Shown: positions 1 to 8,611, counted from the first letter of the stretch. The stretch is 39,430 nt of DNA from Streptomyces lateritius (GCF_014649715.1 NZ_BMTO01000003.1:406029-445458), one strand, 5' to 3'. Program-made: numbers and translations. Notes: generated by a model not told the origin, from the sequence alone.

Positions 1-737
1 CAGAACACGTCGTCGGCGTTCTCGTCGAGGGCCTCGCGGACGATGCGCGCCACCGCGCCGGTGCTGAGGGGCGCCAGTTCGTGCGGACGCGTTCCCTGGC
101 GCCCCATCAGGGCGCGCAGCGAGGCGGCGTCGGCGGGGATCTCGTCCGGCCGGCAGGCGACCATGATCAGCATGGCCAGTTCCTCGGCCCGGGCCGCGAA
201 GGCGGTCAGCCAGGCCAGAGACTCGGCGTCCGCCCAGTGCGCGTCGTCGAGGACGAGGACGACCGGTGCGTTGCGTACGGCGAGATGAGTGACGACCCAG
301 TCCAGGCCGTCCCGCACGCCCTGCGGGTCGGGCGGCGTCTGTCCCTTCGGAGCGGCGGTGAGGCCGAGCGCCGGCGCGACGATGTCGTACCAGTTGCCGA
401 GGACGTCGCGGCGCGCTTCCTCGCTCATGGCCGCGAACCTCGGCTGGATCAGCTGCCGCATCACATGGAACGGCACCTGCTTCTCCTGCTCGCCGCCGCG
501 GGCGAACAGCACGGTGCAGCCCCGCTCGGCGGCGTGCCGACGGGCCTCGGCCAGCAGGGTGGTCTTGCCAATGCCGGCCGACCCGGCGAAGGTCATCACA
601 CCCCCGCGGCGGGCGACCGTACCGGCGGGGGAAGTGCCGCAGAGATCGTCCACCGCGCGTTGGATGGCGAGAATCTCGGATTCCCGTTCGAGAAGAGGCT
701 GTGAGGCCCACATCCTCACTTCGCCGACCTGTGACAT
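1..737 (-). CDS. LuxR-family (LAL-type) regulator, N-terminal ATPase part, cut by window edge
   Basis: The first 245 residues are visible; the rest, including any C-terminal LuxR DNA-binding domain, lies left of the window. A Walker A motif (GSAGIGKTT, residues 52-60) and a Walker B motif (VVLVLDDAHWAD, D164/D165) mark a STAND-type AAA ATPase. The sequence after it (TAFAARAEELAMLIMVACRPDE) is the usual form in large ATP-binding LuxR regulators of Streptomyces gene clusters. The ATG at 737 has a strong ribosome site, AGGAGGGGGCACGA. It is transcribed in the same direction as the P450 and terpene cyclase just upstream, with a 157-bp gap that could hold its own promoter. Inference: a pathway-specific regulator of the terpenoid genes. 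A MalT-like ATPase without LuxR domain cannot be excluded because the C-terminus is missing. Confidence 0.85.
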   Translation of the reverse strand, partial: MSQVGEVRMWASQPLLERESEILAIQRAVDDLCGTSPAGTVARRGGVMTFAGSAGIGKTTLLAEARRHAAERGCTVLFARGGEQEKQVPFHVMRQLIQPRFAAMSEEARRDVLGNWYDIVAPALGLTAAPKGQTPPDPQGVRDGLDWVVTHLAVRNAPVVLVLDDAHWADAESLAWLTAFAARAEELAMLIMVACRPDEIPADAASLRALMGRQGTRPHELAPLSTGAVARIVREALDENADDVF

Positions 738-894
738 TCGTGCCCCCTCCTGCGCGTGCGGCCGAGTGTACGGCCCACAGGCGGAATGATGTTGATCAAA
801 GCTTCTTTTCCGGCATCTCGCCACAGACAGAGTCACGATGCTGTACCCTTCGCGACTCCACGCGAGTGAAGTGCGCTGTCGGTGGCGGGAGTTG

Positions 895-2265
895 TCAGTG
901 ACGCGCGACGGGGATCATGGGCAGCTCGCTCGGCTGCGGGATGCCCGCAGGGACCTCCCGAACGGTGACCTCCGGGGCCGGCCGCAGATGCCACCGTGAC
1001 GCCACGGTCGCCAGCGCGGTCACGATCTCCGCCACCGCGAACTGATCACCGATGCACTTGTGCTGGCCTGCTCCGAACGGGACGAACGAGTGCGGGCGTG
1101 GCCGCTCGGCCGCCTCCTCCGCCCACCGGTCCGGGTCGAAGACCGTGGGGTTCCGGAACAGCGCCGGGTCACGGTGCAACGCGTAGGGGCTGTAGGCGAG
1201 TTCGGCTCCCTCGGGGATCGAGACGCCGCCGAGGGTGAGCGGGGCCAGGGCGCGCCGGGTGAAGAGCAGGGGCGAGTGGAGGCGCAGCGCCTCCTGGAAG
1301 ACGTGGTTCGTGTAGGTGAGCCGGGAGAGGTCTTCGGGGCGGACCGAGCGCGTTCCCACGACAGCGTCGACCTCGGCGTGCAGGCGCTTCTCCGCCTCGG
1401 GATGGCGGCCGAGTTCGTGGAAGATCCAGGCCAGCGTGGTTGCCGGGGTCTCCGTACCGGCGAACATGATCGCGATCACCTCGTCCCGTACCTGCTCGGG
1501 ACTCATCGGCGCGCCCGTGTCGGCGTCCACGCCGGCGAGCAGCAGGGAGAGCAGGTCGGGACGGTCCTCTTCCGCGGAGCGGTACTGCGCGATCACCTCG
1601 TCGATGATGCTCCGCAGGCGCGCGGCGGCGGAGTCGAACCGCCGGTTGAGCGGGAGGGGCAGCCGGTCCAGGGACTTGGGCATGACCGCGCGCAGGAGCA
1701 TCCCCTCCAGGACGATCGGGAGCGAGCGGTGCACCTCCGCGACGGCCGGCCGGCTCAGGTCGCCGGAGAAGATCATCTCGGCCACCGAGGACAGCGCGTA
1801 CCGGCGGGTCTCGTTGACCATCGAGACCTCGACGCCCGGGGTCCACGACGACGACATCGCCTCCGCCTGGCGGACCATCGTCTCGGTGTACTCGGTGATG
1901 TGGTTGCGGTGGAAGGCGGGCTGGATCATCCGGCGCTGCTTGCGGTGGAAGTCGCCGTCGGTCGTCACGATGCCGTTGCCGAACATCGGCCTGAGGCGGT
2001 CGAAGATCCTGCCGCGGCCGAACTTCTGGGCCTGCTCGACCAGGACGGTGTGGACGTGCTCTGGGCGGGTGAGCACCAGCACCGGCCACGTCCCGATGTC
2101 GAGCCGTACGACCTCGCCGTGGTCCCGCAGCGACTCCAGGAACGCGATCGGCTCCCGCATGAGTCGCGGCACATGGCCCAAGAGCGGTATGCGCCCCGGA
2201 GCGACCGGAGCCTGGACCGCGGAGCCGGAGACTTCCAGACCTGCCATGGACCGACTCCCTGTCAT
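895..2265 (-). CDS. Cytochrome P450, terpene-cluster type
   Basis: 456-aa haem-thiolate mono-oxygenase, full length for the family. The I-helix oxygen-activation motif (AGTETPATT), the K-helix ExxR (EALR) and the haem-binding loop FGAGQHKCIG with ligand Cys404 are all intact. An open frame extends further upstream, but ATG 2265 is chosen because it overlaps the stop of the terpene cyclase as ATGA, giving translational coupling. The frame beyond it lies inside the cyclase. There is no membrane anchor, so a soluble enzyme using ferredoxin is expected; no ferredoxin gene is in view. Next to a sesquiterpene cyclase the likely job is oxidising the cyclised hydrocarbon, as in the known pairs epi-isozizaene synthase/CYP170A1 and pentalenene synthase/PtlI. 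The CYP family cannot be set by eye. Confidence 0.93.
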   Translation of the reverse strand: MTGSRSMAGLEVSGSAVQAPVAPGRIPLLGHVPRLMREPIAFLESLRDHGEVVRLDIGTWPVLVLTRPEHVHTVLVEQAQKFGRGRIFDRLRPMFGNGIVTTDGDFHRKQRRMIQPAFHRNHITEYTETMVRQAEAMSSSWTPGVEVSMVNETRRYALSSVAEMIFSGDLSRPAVAEVHRSLPIVLEGMLLRAVMPKSLDRLPLPLNRRFDSAAARLRSIIDEVIAQYRSAEEDRPDLLSLLLAGVDADTGAPMSPEQVRDEVIAIMFAGTETPATTLAWIFHELGRHPEAEKRLHAEVDAVVGTRSVRPEDLSRLTYTNHVFQEALRLHSPLLFTRRALAPLTLGGVSIPEGAELAYSPYALHRDPALFRNPTVFDPDRWAEEAAERPRPHSFVPFGAGQHKCIGDQFAVAEIVTALATVASRWHLRPAPEVTVREVPAGIPQPSELPMIPVARH

Positions 2266-3299
2266 GCCACCGAGATCAGGTCCGGGCGGGTGTACGCAGA
2301 CTCCAGCCCGGCTGCGAACCGTTCGTCGCTGTACCGCGTGCACTCGTAACGCTGCCACAGATCCGTACCGATGATCCAGTCCTCGTAGCTGCGCACGCAC
2401 CGGGAGACCGTCTCGCGGAGCTCCGGCGTCGTCGTCCCGTCGGCGTCCAGGACCTCGAAGAGGTGCTTCTTCCCGGCCAGATACTCCTCGATGCGGATCT
2501 GGATCCGGCTCTCGACGGCCCGGACCGCGTCGGAGAGCGAGCACCGCTCGTGGAAGGAGATGAGGGAGACGAGGTTGTTGTGGTCCCCGCAGGCGTACTC
2601 CTTCGGCAGCGAGAACATGTCGTTCCCCCACGAGATGATGTCGATCGCGCTCGCGATGAGCTCTTGGAACGCCGTCAGCCCGTGGATCCGCCGGGGCAGG
2701 TCGATGCCGAGTCCCGCCTCCACCATGTCCATCATGGGCAGCAGTTGGGAGCTGTGCCTGCGCATGACGATGTAGTCCTCGACCGACGGGCGGCCCGGGG
2801 CCTCGCGATTGCCCGCCTCCTGGTCCAAGGAGCGCAGCATCATCGCGACATGGGCCCGGTAGCGGGCGGCGGTCGTCTCGGACATGCCGTCCAGGATGCG
2901 GTCGCAGAGGTCGACGAACCCGTTCACGAGGGGATTGCGCCGCGGCGACGAGCTGCCGACCCTCCCCGTCTCGACATAGGTGGTGATCGCCTCGGCGACG
3001 GGCTCCCAGGCCGCCACGTCACCCGTCCTGATGAGATGGTCGTGCTGGTCGTCCAGGACGAAGGACCAGGCCATCCACTCGGCGAGCAGGAGGACCCTCT
3101 CGTACCCGACCTCGCCGCTCACCCGGCCCGCGAGGTGGCCGCAACCGATGCCCGTGAACTGCTCCGTCGCGTCCGTGACGAGCTCGTGGCGCACCACCCA
3201 GGCGGTGGCTTCGACGTTCGCCCGCGCGGCCTGTGGGTGCTTGGAATTGCCGAACGGAAGATGGAAATCGGCAACGGTGAAAGAGTTGAGCCGGGTCAT
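2262..3299 (-). CDS. Class I terpene cyclase (probable sesquiterpene synthase)
   Basis: 345 aa, the usual length of a bacterial single-domain class I terpene synthase. Both metal-binding motifs are canonical: DDQHD (DDxxD, residues 83-87) and NDMFSLPKE (NDxxSxxKE, N226/S230/E234). A pyrophosphate-sensing Arg is likely in YIVMRR (about 176-181), and an RY pair sits near the C-terminus (R322-Y323). It would ionise farnesyl diphosphate (possibly geranyl diphosphate) with three Mg2+ and cyclise it in the cytoplasm. ATG 3299 follows the ribosome site AGGGGGATCA. Its stop overlaps the P450 start. The sequence does not look like epi-isozizaene, pentalenene, geosmin or methylisoborneol synthase as I know them, so the product is unassigned. 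Confidence 0.92.
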   Translation of the reverse strand: MTRLNSFTVADFHLPFGNSKHPQAARANVEATAWVVRHELVTDATEQFTGIGCGHLAGRVSGEVGYERVLLLAEWMAWSFVLDDQHDHLIRTGDVAAWEPVAEAITTYVETGRVGSSSPRRNPLVNGFVDLCDRILDGMSETTAARYRAHVAMMLRSLDQEAGNREAPGRPSVEDYIVMRRHSSQLLPMMDMVEAGLGIDLPRRIHGLTAFQELIASAIDIISWGNDMFSLPKEYACGDHNNLVSLISFHERCSLSDAVRAVESRIQIRIEEYLAGKKHLFEVLDADGTTTPELRETVSRCVRSYEDWIIGTDLWQRYECTRYSDERFAAGLESAYTRPDLISVA

Positions 3300-3435
3300 T
3301 GATCCCCCTGAAGATGTCTGCTGCGCCCATACCCGCTCAATGAAGATCCGCGACTGCCGTGTCTCCCAACTCGCTCATCACAGCGCATACTTATGGCGGC
3401 AGAGCCGCGTCCGCCGGAGTCGCATCAGGCCACTC

Positions 3436-3449
3436 GTTGATTAATTAAC
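3436..3449. promoter_or_regulatory. AT-rich near-palindrome upstream of the terpene operon
   Basis: GTTGATTAATTAAC is a 12/14 palindrome in otherwise GC-rich DNA, 137 bp upstream of the terpene cyclase start. The interval 3300-3604 has no credible gene, so it should carry the operon's promoter; this AT-rich patch is the most likely -10 region or operator. No clear -35/-10 pair can be assigned. Confidence 0.3.
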
Positions 3450-3604
3450 CTCAGGGCGTCGTGCAGTGTCAACGACGTTCGGGCTCCCGGCGTGACGGTG
3501 CCTGACGTGCATTCATGACGAATATGCGCGAGGCATGTTTGACGCTCAGAGGCGCACCGTCGTTCACGGCAAGGGGTACAACTCGGCCACAGGGCACGAG
3601 CGAT

Positions 3605-3638
3605 GCCCACCGGACCGGCGGCTGCCGGTCCGGTGGGC
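3605..3638 (-). terminator. Strong hairpin downstream of the GH8 gene
   Basis: A perfect 15-bp inverted repeat (GCCCACCGGACCGGC at 3605-3619 and its complement at 3624-3638) with a 4-nt loop lies 38 bp beyond the stop of the GH8 gene. No U-run follows, as is common in Streptomyces terminators. It separates the GH8 gene from the terpene operon transcribed in the same direction. Confidence 0.75.
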
Positions 3639-3676
3639 GCGGTGGGCACGAGGTGCCCGTGGGCACGGTCGGACGG

Positions 3677-5581
3677 TTACGGGACCCAGTGGTTACCGGA
3701 AGCGGTGATCATGACCTGCAACTGGATGCTCGCCGAGAAGTAGCTGCTGGTGTCGACAGGGGTGGCCAGCATCTTGTTCCAGAGTGCGTCGAGCCACGCC
3801 TGGCTGCCGGCGTCGGTCATCGCCGCGACCGCGAACGGGGCGAAGAACGCCGCCTCGCTGCCGGCCGAGATCTGCGTGCCGTTGAGCTGGTAGCCGATTG
3901 CGATCTTGTTCGGGTCGCCGCCGGTCTTCGTCTTGATCCAGCTGTTGAGTTTGCGCGCCGCCGCGAGCGACTTCGCGTCCCCGCTGGTGACGGCGTCGTC
4001 GGCGATACGCCACGGCGTACGACAGGCGTTCCACCAGAAGGCGCCGTCGTTGGGGTCCTCCAGGACCTGCCCCGGGGCGGGCTTCGGCGTGGTGTTCGTG
4101 TTGACGACGAAGTCGGGGAGCAGACCGGTGCCCGGCGCGTACGCCGACTGGAGACCGGCGATCTGGTTCTGGTGCGCGGTGCGGATGGTGTCCCAGGCCG
4201 CGTCGCCGGTCGCCGTACGGAAGGCGCGGAAGTGGTCGATCATCCAGTCCGACGTGCGCGAGATGTAGTAGTACTGGTCGCCGGAGCTGCTCCAGTCGCC
4301 GAGCTTCAGCAGGTTCGTGGCCGGGTTGACCTCGTCCTGCTTGATCGCGTTGATGTGCTTGACCGCGAGATCCTTGTAGTTGTACGTCCCCGCGCTGCCC
4401 CACTGCTTGTCGGCGAGCAGCAGCCCGTACGCCACGTCCAGGTCACCGTCGGTCGCGGCATCCCCGCCGTTGACGCTCTTGCAGGTGACGTCCTGCTCGG
4501 CCGCCAGCAGGTTCGGGTTGATGGCGGAGGGGTGGTCGATCTTCCACTTGACCAGGCCGTCGAAGATCTTCTTGGCGTCGGGGTCGGCGCCGGCCATGGT
4601 CGCGGCGATGACCATCCCGTACCCCTGCGCCTCGGCGACGTAGGGGTGGTCGGCGTCCGGCGAGATCACCTGGTACCAGCCGTTGCCGCAGTTCTGGCGG
4701 ACGAAGGCGGCCTTCCAGGTCTTGTAGTGGTCGACGGCCTTCTGGTCGATCGTCGTCTGCGTGCCGGAGGGCTTCAGCATGCCGGAGGCGTAGGGCCTGA
4801 GGTGGCTGCCGAAGGGAACCGCCGGGGTGGTGACGGCGAGGGTGTTGCTCGCGGCCGAGAGGTTCCCGGCGGCATCACGTGCCTTGACGGTGTAGCTGTA
4901 CGAAGTCGGCGCGGTGAGGCCGGTGTTGGTGTACGTGGTCCCGGTGGTGGAACCGACGAGTACGCCGCCGCGGTAGACGTTGTAGCCCGTCACCCCCACG
5001 TTGTCGGTGGCGGCGTTCCAGGCGAGCGAGACGCTCGTCGACGTCGACGCGGTCGAGCGGAGGCCACCGGGGGCGCTCGGCGGGGCGGTGTCACCGCTGC
5101 CGGTGGCGGAGCCGTAGACCTCGAACTCCCAGAGGGAATACCCGTACGGGGTGCCGCGGCTCGTCCCGTACATCCGGACGTAGCGCCCGCTCCCGGAGAC
5201 GGTCAGGTCGTCGACGGCCCCGTCGCCCGCCGTCGTGGAGTAGACATCGCTCCAGGTCGAACCGTCGGCGGAGGTCTGGATCCTGTACGTCTTGGCGTAC
5301 GCGGCCTCCCAGTTGAGCTTCACGCGGGAGATGGTGTGCGTGGCACCGAGGTCGATCCGGACCCACTGCGGATCGACGCCCTCGGCGCTCGCCCACCGGG
5401 TGGCGGTGTTCGCGTCGAACGCGAGAGCCGCTTCGAACCCGCTCCCCTCGATCGACGAGGTCGTCGCCGGCTTGCCGACCGACACCAGGGTGTCGGCGGC
5501 GGAGGCGGCCTGGGGCAGCCCGAGCACGGGCAGGGGCAGCAGGGCCGACGCGATGAGAAGGGATATGCCTCTTCGGCTCAT
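3677..5581 (-). CDS. Secreted GH8 glycoside hydrolase (F5/8C-FN3-GH8), probable chitosanase
   Basis: 634 aa. Residues 1-29 form a Tat/Sec-like signal peptide (MSRRG..., cleavage near AASA-A). Residues about 31-160 are an F5/8 type C (discoidin/CBM32-like) domain, 168-252 a fibronectin type III domain, and 258-634 the GH8 catalytic domain. The proton donor is E317 (AEAQGYGM), and the DGDLDVAYGLLLADKQWG segment (379-396) is a GH8 hallmark. The position that is Asp in GH8a enzymes is Asn518 (WNACRTPWR), and Glu508 lies where GH8b enzymes carry their alternative base. GH8b contains chitosanases, and this domain order resembles a known Paenibacillus chitosanase. ATG 5581 follows AAAGGAACG; a longer upstream frame would read through the operator and lose the signal peptide. 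Endoglucanase or lichenase remain possible. Confidence 0.88.
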   Translation of the reverse strand: MSRRGISLLIASALLPLPVLGLPQAASAADTLVSVGKPATTSSIEGSGFEAALAFDANTATRWASAEGVDPQWVRIDLGATHTISRVKLNWEAAYAKTYRIQTSADGSTWSDVYSTTAGDGAVDDLTVSGSGRYVRMYGTSRGTPYGYSLWEFEVYGSATGSGDTAPPSAPGGLRSTASTSTSVSLAWNAATDNVGVTGYNVYRGGVLVGSTTGTTYTNTGLTAPTSYSYTVKARDAAGNLSAASNTLAVTTPAVPFGSHLRPYASGMLKPSGTQTTIDQKAVDHYKTWKAAFVRQNCGNGWYQVISPDADHPYVAEAQGYGMVIAATMAGADPDAKKIFDGLVKWKIDHPSAINPNLLAAEQDVTCKSVNGGDAATDGDLDVAYGLLLADKQWGSAGTYNYKDLAVKHINAIKQDEVNPATNLLKLGDWSSSGDQYYYISRTSDWMIDHFRAFRTATGDAAWDTIRTAHQNQIAGLQSAYAPGTGLLPDFVVNTNTTPKPAPGQVLEDPNDGAFWWNACRTPWRIADDAVTSGDAKSLAAARKLNSWIKTKTGGDPNKIAIGYQLNGTQISAGSEAAFFAPFAVAAMTDAGSQAWLDALWNKMLATPVDTSSYFSASIQLQVMITASGNHWVP

Positions 5582-5631
5582 GGCGGTGGTCGTTCCTTTC
5601 GTCCGGACGTGACGCCCGGTCAGAGCGATCC

Positions 5632-5658
5632 AATGGTTAGGAAATGTTCCTAACCATT
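5632..5658. promoter_or_regulatory. Perfect palindromic operator of the GH8 gene
   Basis: Two 12-bp arms, AATGGTTAGGAA and TTCCTAACCATT, flank a 3-nt spacer with no mismatch, 51 bp upstream of the GH8 start codon. The core GTTAGGAA...TTCCTAAC resembles, from memory, the palindrome before actinomycete chitosanase genes that is bound by the ROK-family repressor CsnR. No such regulator gene is in the window. An operator overlapping the promoter is the natural reading. Confidence 0.75.
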
Positions 5659-6001
5659 CGCCGGGAGAGTAGAGAGGCGGGCGGGGTTCGCGCAAGAGCC
5701 CGTTGGACGCCGGCGGGCTGACAATCCCCGTGATCACCGGTTGGGTGGCTGGAAAAGGCGCACCATGCGTGTGCGGCGGTGTCACGGCCGTCGGGACGGT
5801 CGGGCCCCTGGGTGCCGTCGGGCAGCGGTGATCGCCGAGAACGGCGGTCACGACGACTTCGTCGACCGGATCGCCGGCGCCCCTGGCCGACTTCGACGAG
5901 GAGGCCCACGGCTGGACCGAGCGCCTCCGAGGCGACGGCGAGAGCGTCATCGGCGGTCTCTGGCCGTCCCACGCCGACGGTGCACGGCCGGCCGGGAGTG
6001 G
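5659..6001. other. Intergenic region with a short coding-like relic
   Basis: No intact gene is seen in 343 bp. On the plus strand, 5886-5963 reads ADFDEEAHGWTERLRGDG with strong third-position GC, and a preceding frame reads ENGGHDDFVDRIAGAP (about 5836-5884). The two join only by a frameshift near 5880. This looks like the worn remains of a small gene I cannot name. The left part should carry the promoter of the GH8 gene. Confidence 0.3.
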
Positions 6002-7216
6002 TCACCCGGCCGACCCGTCCGCCGGGTCGACCGGCGAAGAGGCCTCGGCCGGTGAGGGATCGGGCGGTGAGGGATCGGGCGCCGGGGGCCAGGGGCCGGA
6101 GAGGAGGTGGGTGGCCTCGGCGACGATCGCGTCGGCCAGCGGCTCGCGGGCGCCGCGGGGGAGCGCCGCCCAGGCGTTGTACGCGTCGACCTTGTCGACG
6201 AACGGTCGGAGCGACCGCGGCCGGCCCAGTGCGCCCCAGCCCTCGTACGTGATCACGTCACCGCCGTCCTCCGGCGCCATGCTGCCGCTGACGATCAACC
6301 GGAGCCACCAGCGCACGAGTTCCCAGCGGGCCGCCTCCCCCGGAATGTCGGTGTCGTCGGCGGGAAGGCCCTCGGTCAGCCCCAACTCGGTCAGGACCTG
6401 CTCGAACAGCGCGTCGGCGCTCTCGTGCTCGGTGCGCAGCAGCCCGGCGAGCAGCGGAAGGGACTCCGTGTCGACGCCGACGTCGAACATCAGCGCCGTG
6501 AGCCCCGCCTCGATCAACTGCTCCGGCCGGAACCGACGGCCGATCAGGCGCTCCAGTGCCAGCATCCAGAGGTACTCGACGGCCTCCTGCGCGTCGACGG
6601 CGTACGGTCGGTGCGGCGTGGGCGCGGTGACGTCGACGCCCGGACCGCCCTCGACGAAGTACGACCAGAACCCGACGGTCGAGTGGGTCGCGTGGAGACC
6701 GCTCGCCCGGCCGGTGAACTCGTGCCGGATGTAGTCGGCCAGGTCGGTCCCGTAGAAGATGATGTCGGTCTGGTGGACGGACAGCACGGGGTGGCCCGAC
6801 CCGCCCGCCGTGCCGGGCAGGTAGCGGTGGCTGTAGACGGGGACCAGCCGTGGAGCCGTCGCCAGTTCGGTTCGCGCGATCCGCAGCGCGTCGGACGTCT
6901 CAGCGGGCCTCGGGCGCCAGGCGGGGTGCCAGAAGCGGGCGTGCTCGACGTCGAAGAGCACACCCTCCACCGGCCGAGCGAGCCGCTGGGCCAAGTCCTC
7001 GGGGTCGCCGTTCCGCCAGTCGGGCCAGCCGTGCGACCCGTGCGGCAGCCCGGCGGCGAGGAAGACCCGGTGGTCGGCTGCGAACGTGAAGCCGAACCGG
7101 GACTCGACCGCGTCGAGTTCCCGCTCGGTGAGGCCCGGCCCGATCTCGGCCGGGAGCAGGTTCTGAAGTGCCCGGGCTTCTTCGAGGGTCAACGGTGCGG
7201 GAGACGGAGCGATCAC
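6002..7216 (-). CDS. SMI1/KNR4 (SUKH)-like protein
   Basis: 404 aa, no signal peptide or membrane segment. The N-terminal 180 residues (LTERELDAVESRFGFTFAAD, then HGWPDWRNGDPEDL) follow the SMI1/KNR4 pattern: an acidic helix, the F-A-D-H segment, and a W-D-W-R-N-G-like loop. The C-terminal half is helical and unrecognised, ending in a Pro/Ser/Asp/Glu-rich tail. SUKH proteins are often immunity proteins against secreted nuclease toxins, but stand-alone versions like this are common in Streptomyces with no proven role. GTG 7216 is chosen where conserved sequence begins; its ribosome site is weak, so the start is uncertain. The open frame continues upstream into the flavohaemoglobin gene but carries no family sequence there. 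Confidence 0.7.
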   Translation of the reverse strand: MIAPSPAPLTLEEARALQNLLPAEIGPGLTERELDAVESRFGFTFAADHRVFLAAGLPHGSHGWPDWRNGDPEDLAQRLARPVEGVLFDVEHARFWHPAWRPRPAETSDALRIARTELATAPRLVPVYSHRYLPGTAGGSGHPVLSVHQTDIIFYGTDLADYIRHEFTGRASGLHATHSTVGFWSYFVEGGPGVDVTAPTPHRPYAVDAQEAVEYLWMLALERLIGRRFRPEQLIEAGLTALMFDVGVDTESLPLLAGLLRTEHESADALFEQVLTELGLTEGLPADDTDIPGEAARWELVRWWLRLIVSGSMAPEDGGDVITYEGWGALGRPRSLRPFVDKVDAYNAWAALPRGAREPLADAIVAEATHLLSGPWPPAPDPSPPDPSPAEASSPVDPADGSAG

Positions 7217-7361
7217 GTCCGGCAGCGTAGCGACCGCTTCGGCAGGTCGGTCCCCTGGGTGACACCGCGCCCGAACTCGCTGCCGCCACCGTGTACAGGC
7301 CCGCCGGTCGGCCTGCCGGGCGAGCCGTACCGCGATGCCCACCTGAGGCCGGAAACCGGAG

Positions 7362-8555
7362 CTACCGGCCCAGCCAGAGGTCCGGGCCGAACACCTCGTA
7401 ATGGATCGCTTCCGCGGGCACGCCACGGCGCAGCAGGTCGCCACGGACCGCGCGCATGAACGGGAGCGGGCCGCAGAGGTAGGCGGTGACGCCGTGGGGG
7501 AGTTCGAGGCCGCTGACGTCGGCCCGGCCGGCCGCCGCCTCCGGAGCCTGGGTGCCGGGCTCCTCGTACCAGAGGTGGAGGCGGGCGCCGGGCAGCGCCC
7601 GCACCAGGGCGCGGTGCTCCTCGCGGTGTGCGTGGTCGGCGGGGGAGCGGTCGGCGTGGACCGCGACGACGGGGCGGGCCGAGCCGGTGGAGAGGAGGTG
7701 GTCGAGCATGGACAGCATGGGCGTGTTGCCGATCCCCGCGGACGCCAGGAGCAGCGGGCCGTCCCCCTCCGGCAGGACCAGGTCACCGAACGGCGCCGAC
7801 ACGGTCAGCTCGTCGCCCGGCCGGGCGTGCGCGTGGAGCCAGGACGAGACCTCCCCGTCCGGGCCCGCCGCCTCACGGAGCCGCTTGACGCTGATCCGCC
7901 AGTGCGACCGGTCAGGGGCGGAGGAGAGGCTGTACTGGCGGATCTGCCGTGCTCCGTCGGGGAGTTCGACCTGGACGCCGGCGTACTGGCCCGGCCGGAA
8001 CGACGGGACCGGGCGGCCGTCGGCCGGCCGCAGCAGGAACGAGACCACGTCCGGCGTCTCCCCGCGCCGCTCCACGATCTCCATGCGCCGGCGGACGTCA
8101 CCCTCCGCGCCGCCGGCCTCCTGGTAGAGACGCGTCTCGATGGCGATGAGGGCGTTCGCCATCAGCCAGTAGACCTCGTCCCAGGCCGCGGCGACCTCCG
8201 GGGTGACGGCGTCGCCGAGCACCTCGGCGATCGCGTCGAAGAGGTGCCGGTGGACGATCTTGTACTGCTCGGAGGTGACACCCAGCGAGGCGTGCTTGTG
8301 CGCGATGCGGGCGAGCAGCGCGTCGGGGCGGTCCTCCGGCTTCTCCAGCAGCATCCCGGCGAACGCTGCGATGGAACCCGCCAGTGCCTTCTGCTGTTCG
8401 CCGTTCGCCTGGCTGCCCCGGTTGAACAGGTCGCGCAGAAGCTCGGGGCGGGCGTCGAACAGCTTCCGGTAGAAGAGCTCGGTGATCTCTCCGATCGCGG
8501 CTCCGACCACCGGAAGGGTGGCCCGGACGACAGGAGTGGACTGCTCCGAGAGCAC
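7362..8555 (-). CDS. hmp: Flavohaemoglobin (nitric oxide dioxygenase)
   Basis: 397 aa, full length. An N-terminal globin domain carries distal Tyr29 (LFYRKLF), Gln54/55 and proximal His88 (AHKHASLGV). It is followed by an FAD-binding domain (RQYSLSSAP) and an NAD(P)H-binding domain (GIGNTPM, CGPLPFM), ending GPDLWLGR. It oxidises NO with O2 to nitrate using NAD(P)H in the cytoplasm. GTG 8555 follows GAGGAGTCACC. The gene lies 77 bp downstream of nsrR on the same strand, an arrangement also known for S. coelicolor nsrR-hmpA1. A candidate NsrR site sits in that gap, so induction by NO is expected. Confidence 0.96.
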   Translation of the reverse strand: MLSEQSTPVVRATLPVVGAAIGEITELFYRKLFDARPELLRDLFNRGSQANGEQQKALAGSIAAFAGMLLEKPEDRPDALLARIAHKHASLGVTSEQYKIVHRHLFDAIAEVLGDAVTPEVAAAWDEVYWLMANALIAIETRLYQEAGGAEGDVRRRMEIVERRGETPDVVSFLLRPADGRPVPSFRPGQYAGVQVELPDGARQIRQYSLSSAPDRSHWRISVKRLREAAGPDGEVSSWLHAHARPGDELTVSAPFGDLVLPEGDGPLLLASAGIGNTPMLSMLDHLLSTGSARPVVAVHADRSPADHAHREEHRALVRALPGARLHLWYEEPGTQAPEAAAGRADVSGLELPHGVTAYLCGPLPFMRAVRGDLLRRGVPAEAIHYEVFGPDLWLGR

Positions 8556-8566
8556 GGTGACTCCTC

Positions 8567-8589
8567 AAGAGGTAAGTGATCTTCGTGTT
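8567..8589 (-). promoter_or_regulatory. Candidate NsrR site before hmp
   Basis: Read on the minus strand, the 23-mer starts AACACGAAGATC and ends CCTCTT. It matches the first half of the nsrR upstream site (AACACG) and the T-rich end but is weaker in the centre. Its place between nsrR and hmp, 12 bp from the hmp start, fits repression of hmp. Confidence 0.45.
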
Positions 8590-8611
8590 TTGATGGTGTG
8601 TGTCTGTGCGT

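Noticed and set aside
1060..2374. Long plus-strand open frames opposite the P450
   Set aside because: They mirror the third-position GC of the real minus-strand gene and have no family sequence.
2266..2631. An upstream extension of the P450 frame to 2631 (578 aa)
   Set aside because: The extra residues lie inside the terpene cyclase gene and carry no P450 sequence; the ATGA overlap at 2262-2265 gives a better start.
2262..3299. Identity as epi-isozizaene synthase with CYP170A1
   Set aside because: The N-terminus and motif context differ from the epi-isozizaene synthase I remember, so only a general cyclase is supported.
3677..5581. Calling the GH8 enzyme simply an endoglucanase
   Set aside because: The Asn518/Glu508 arrangement and the operator favour GH8b with chitosanase activity, so the cellulase name was not used.
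5582..5950. Upstream extension of the GH8 frame
   Set aside because: It would cover the palindromic operator and bury the signal peptide; ATG 5581 has a ribosome site.
5741..6055. A plus-strand gene of 104 aa
   Set aside because: Its frame is Arg-rich and without a ribosome site; the coding-like words lie in two different frames, as expected of a relic.
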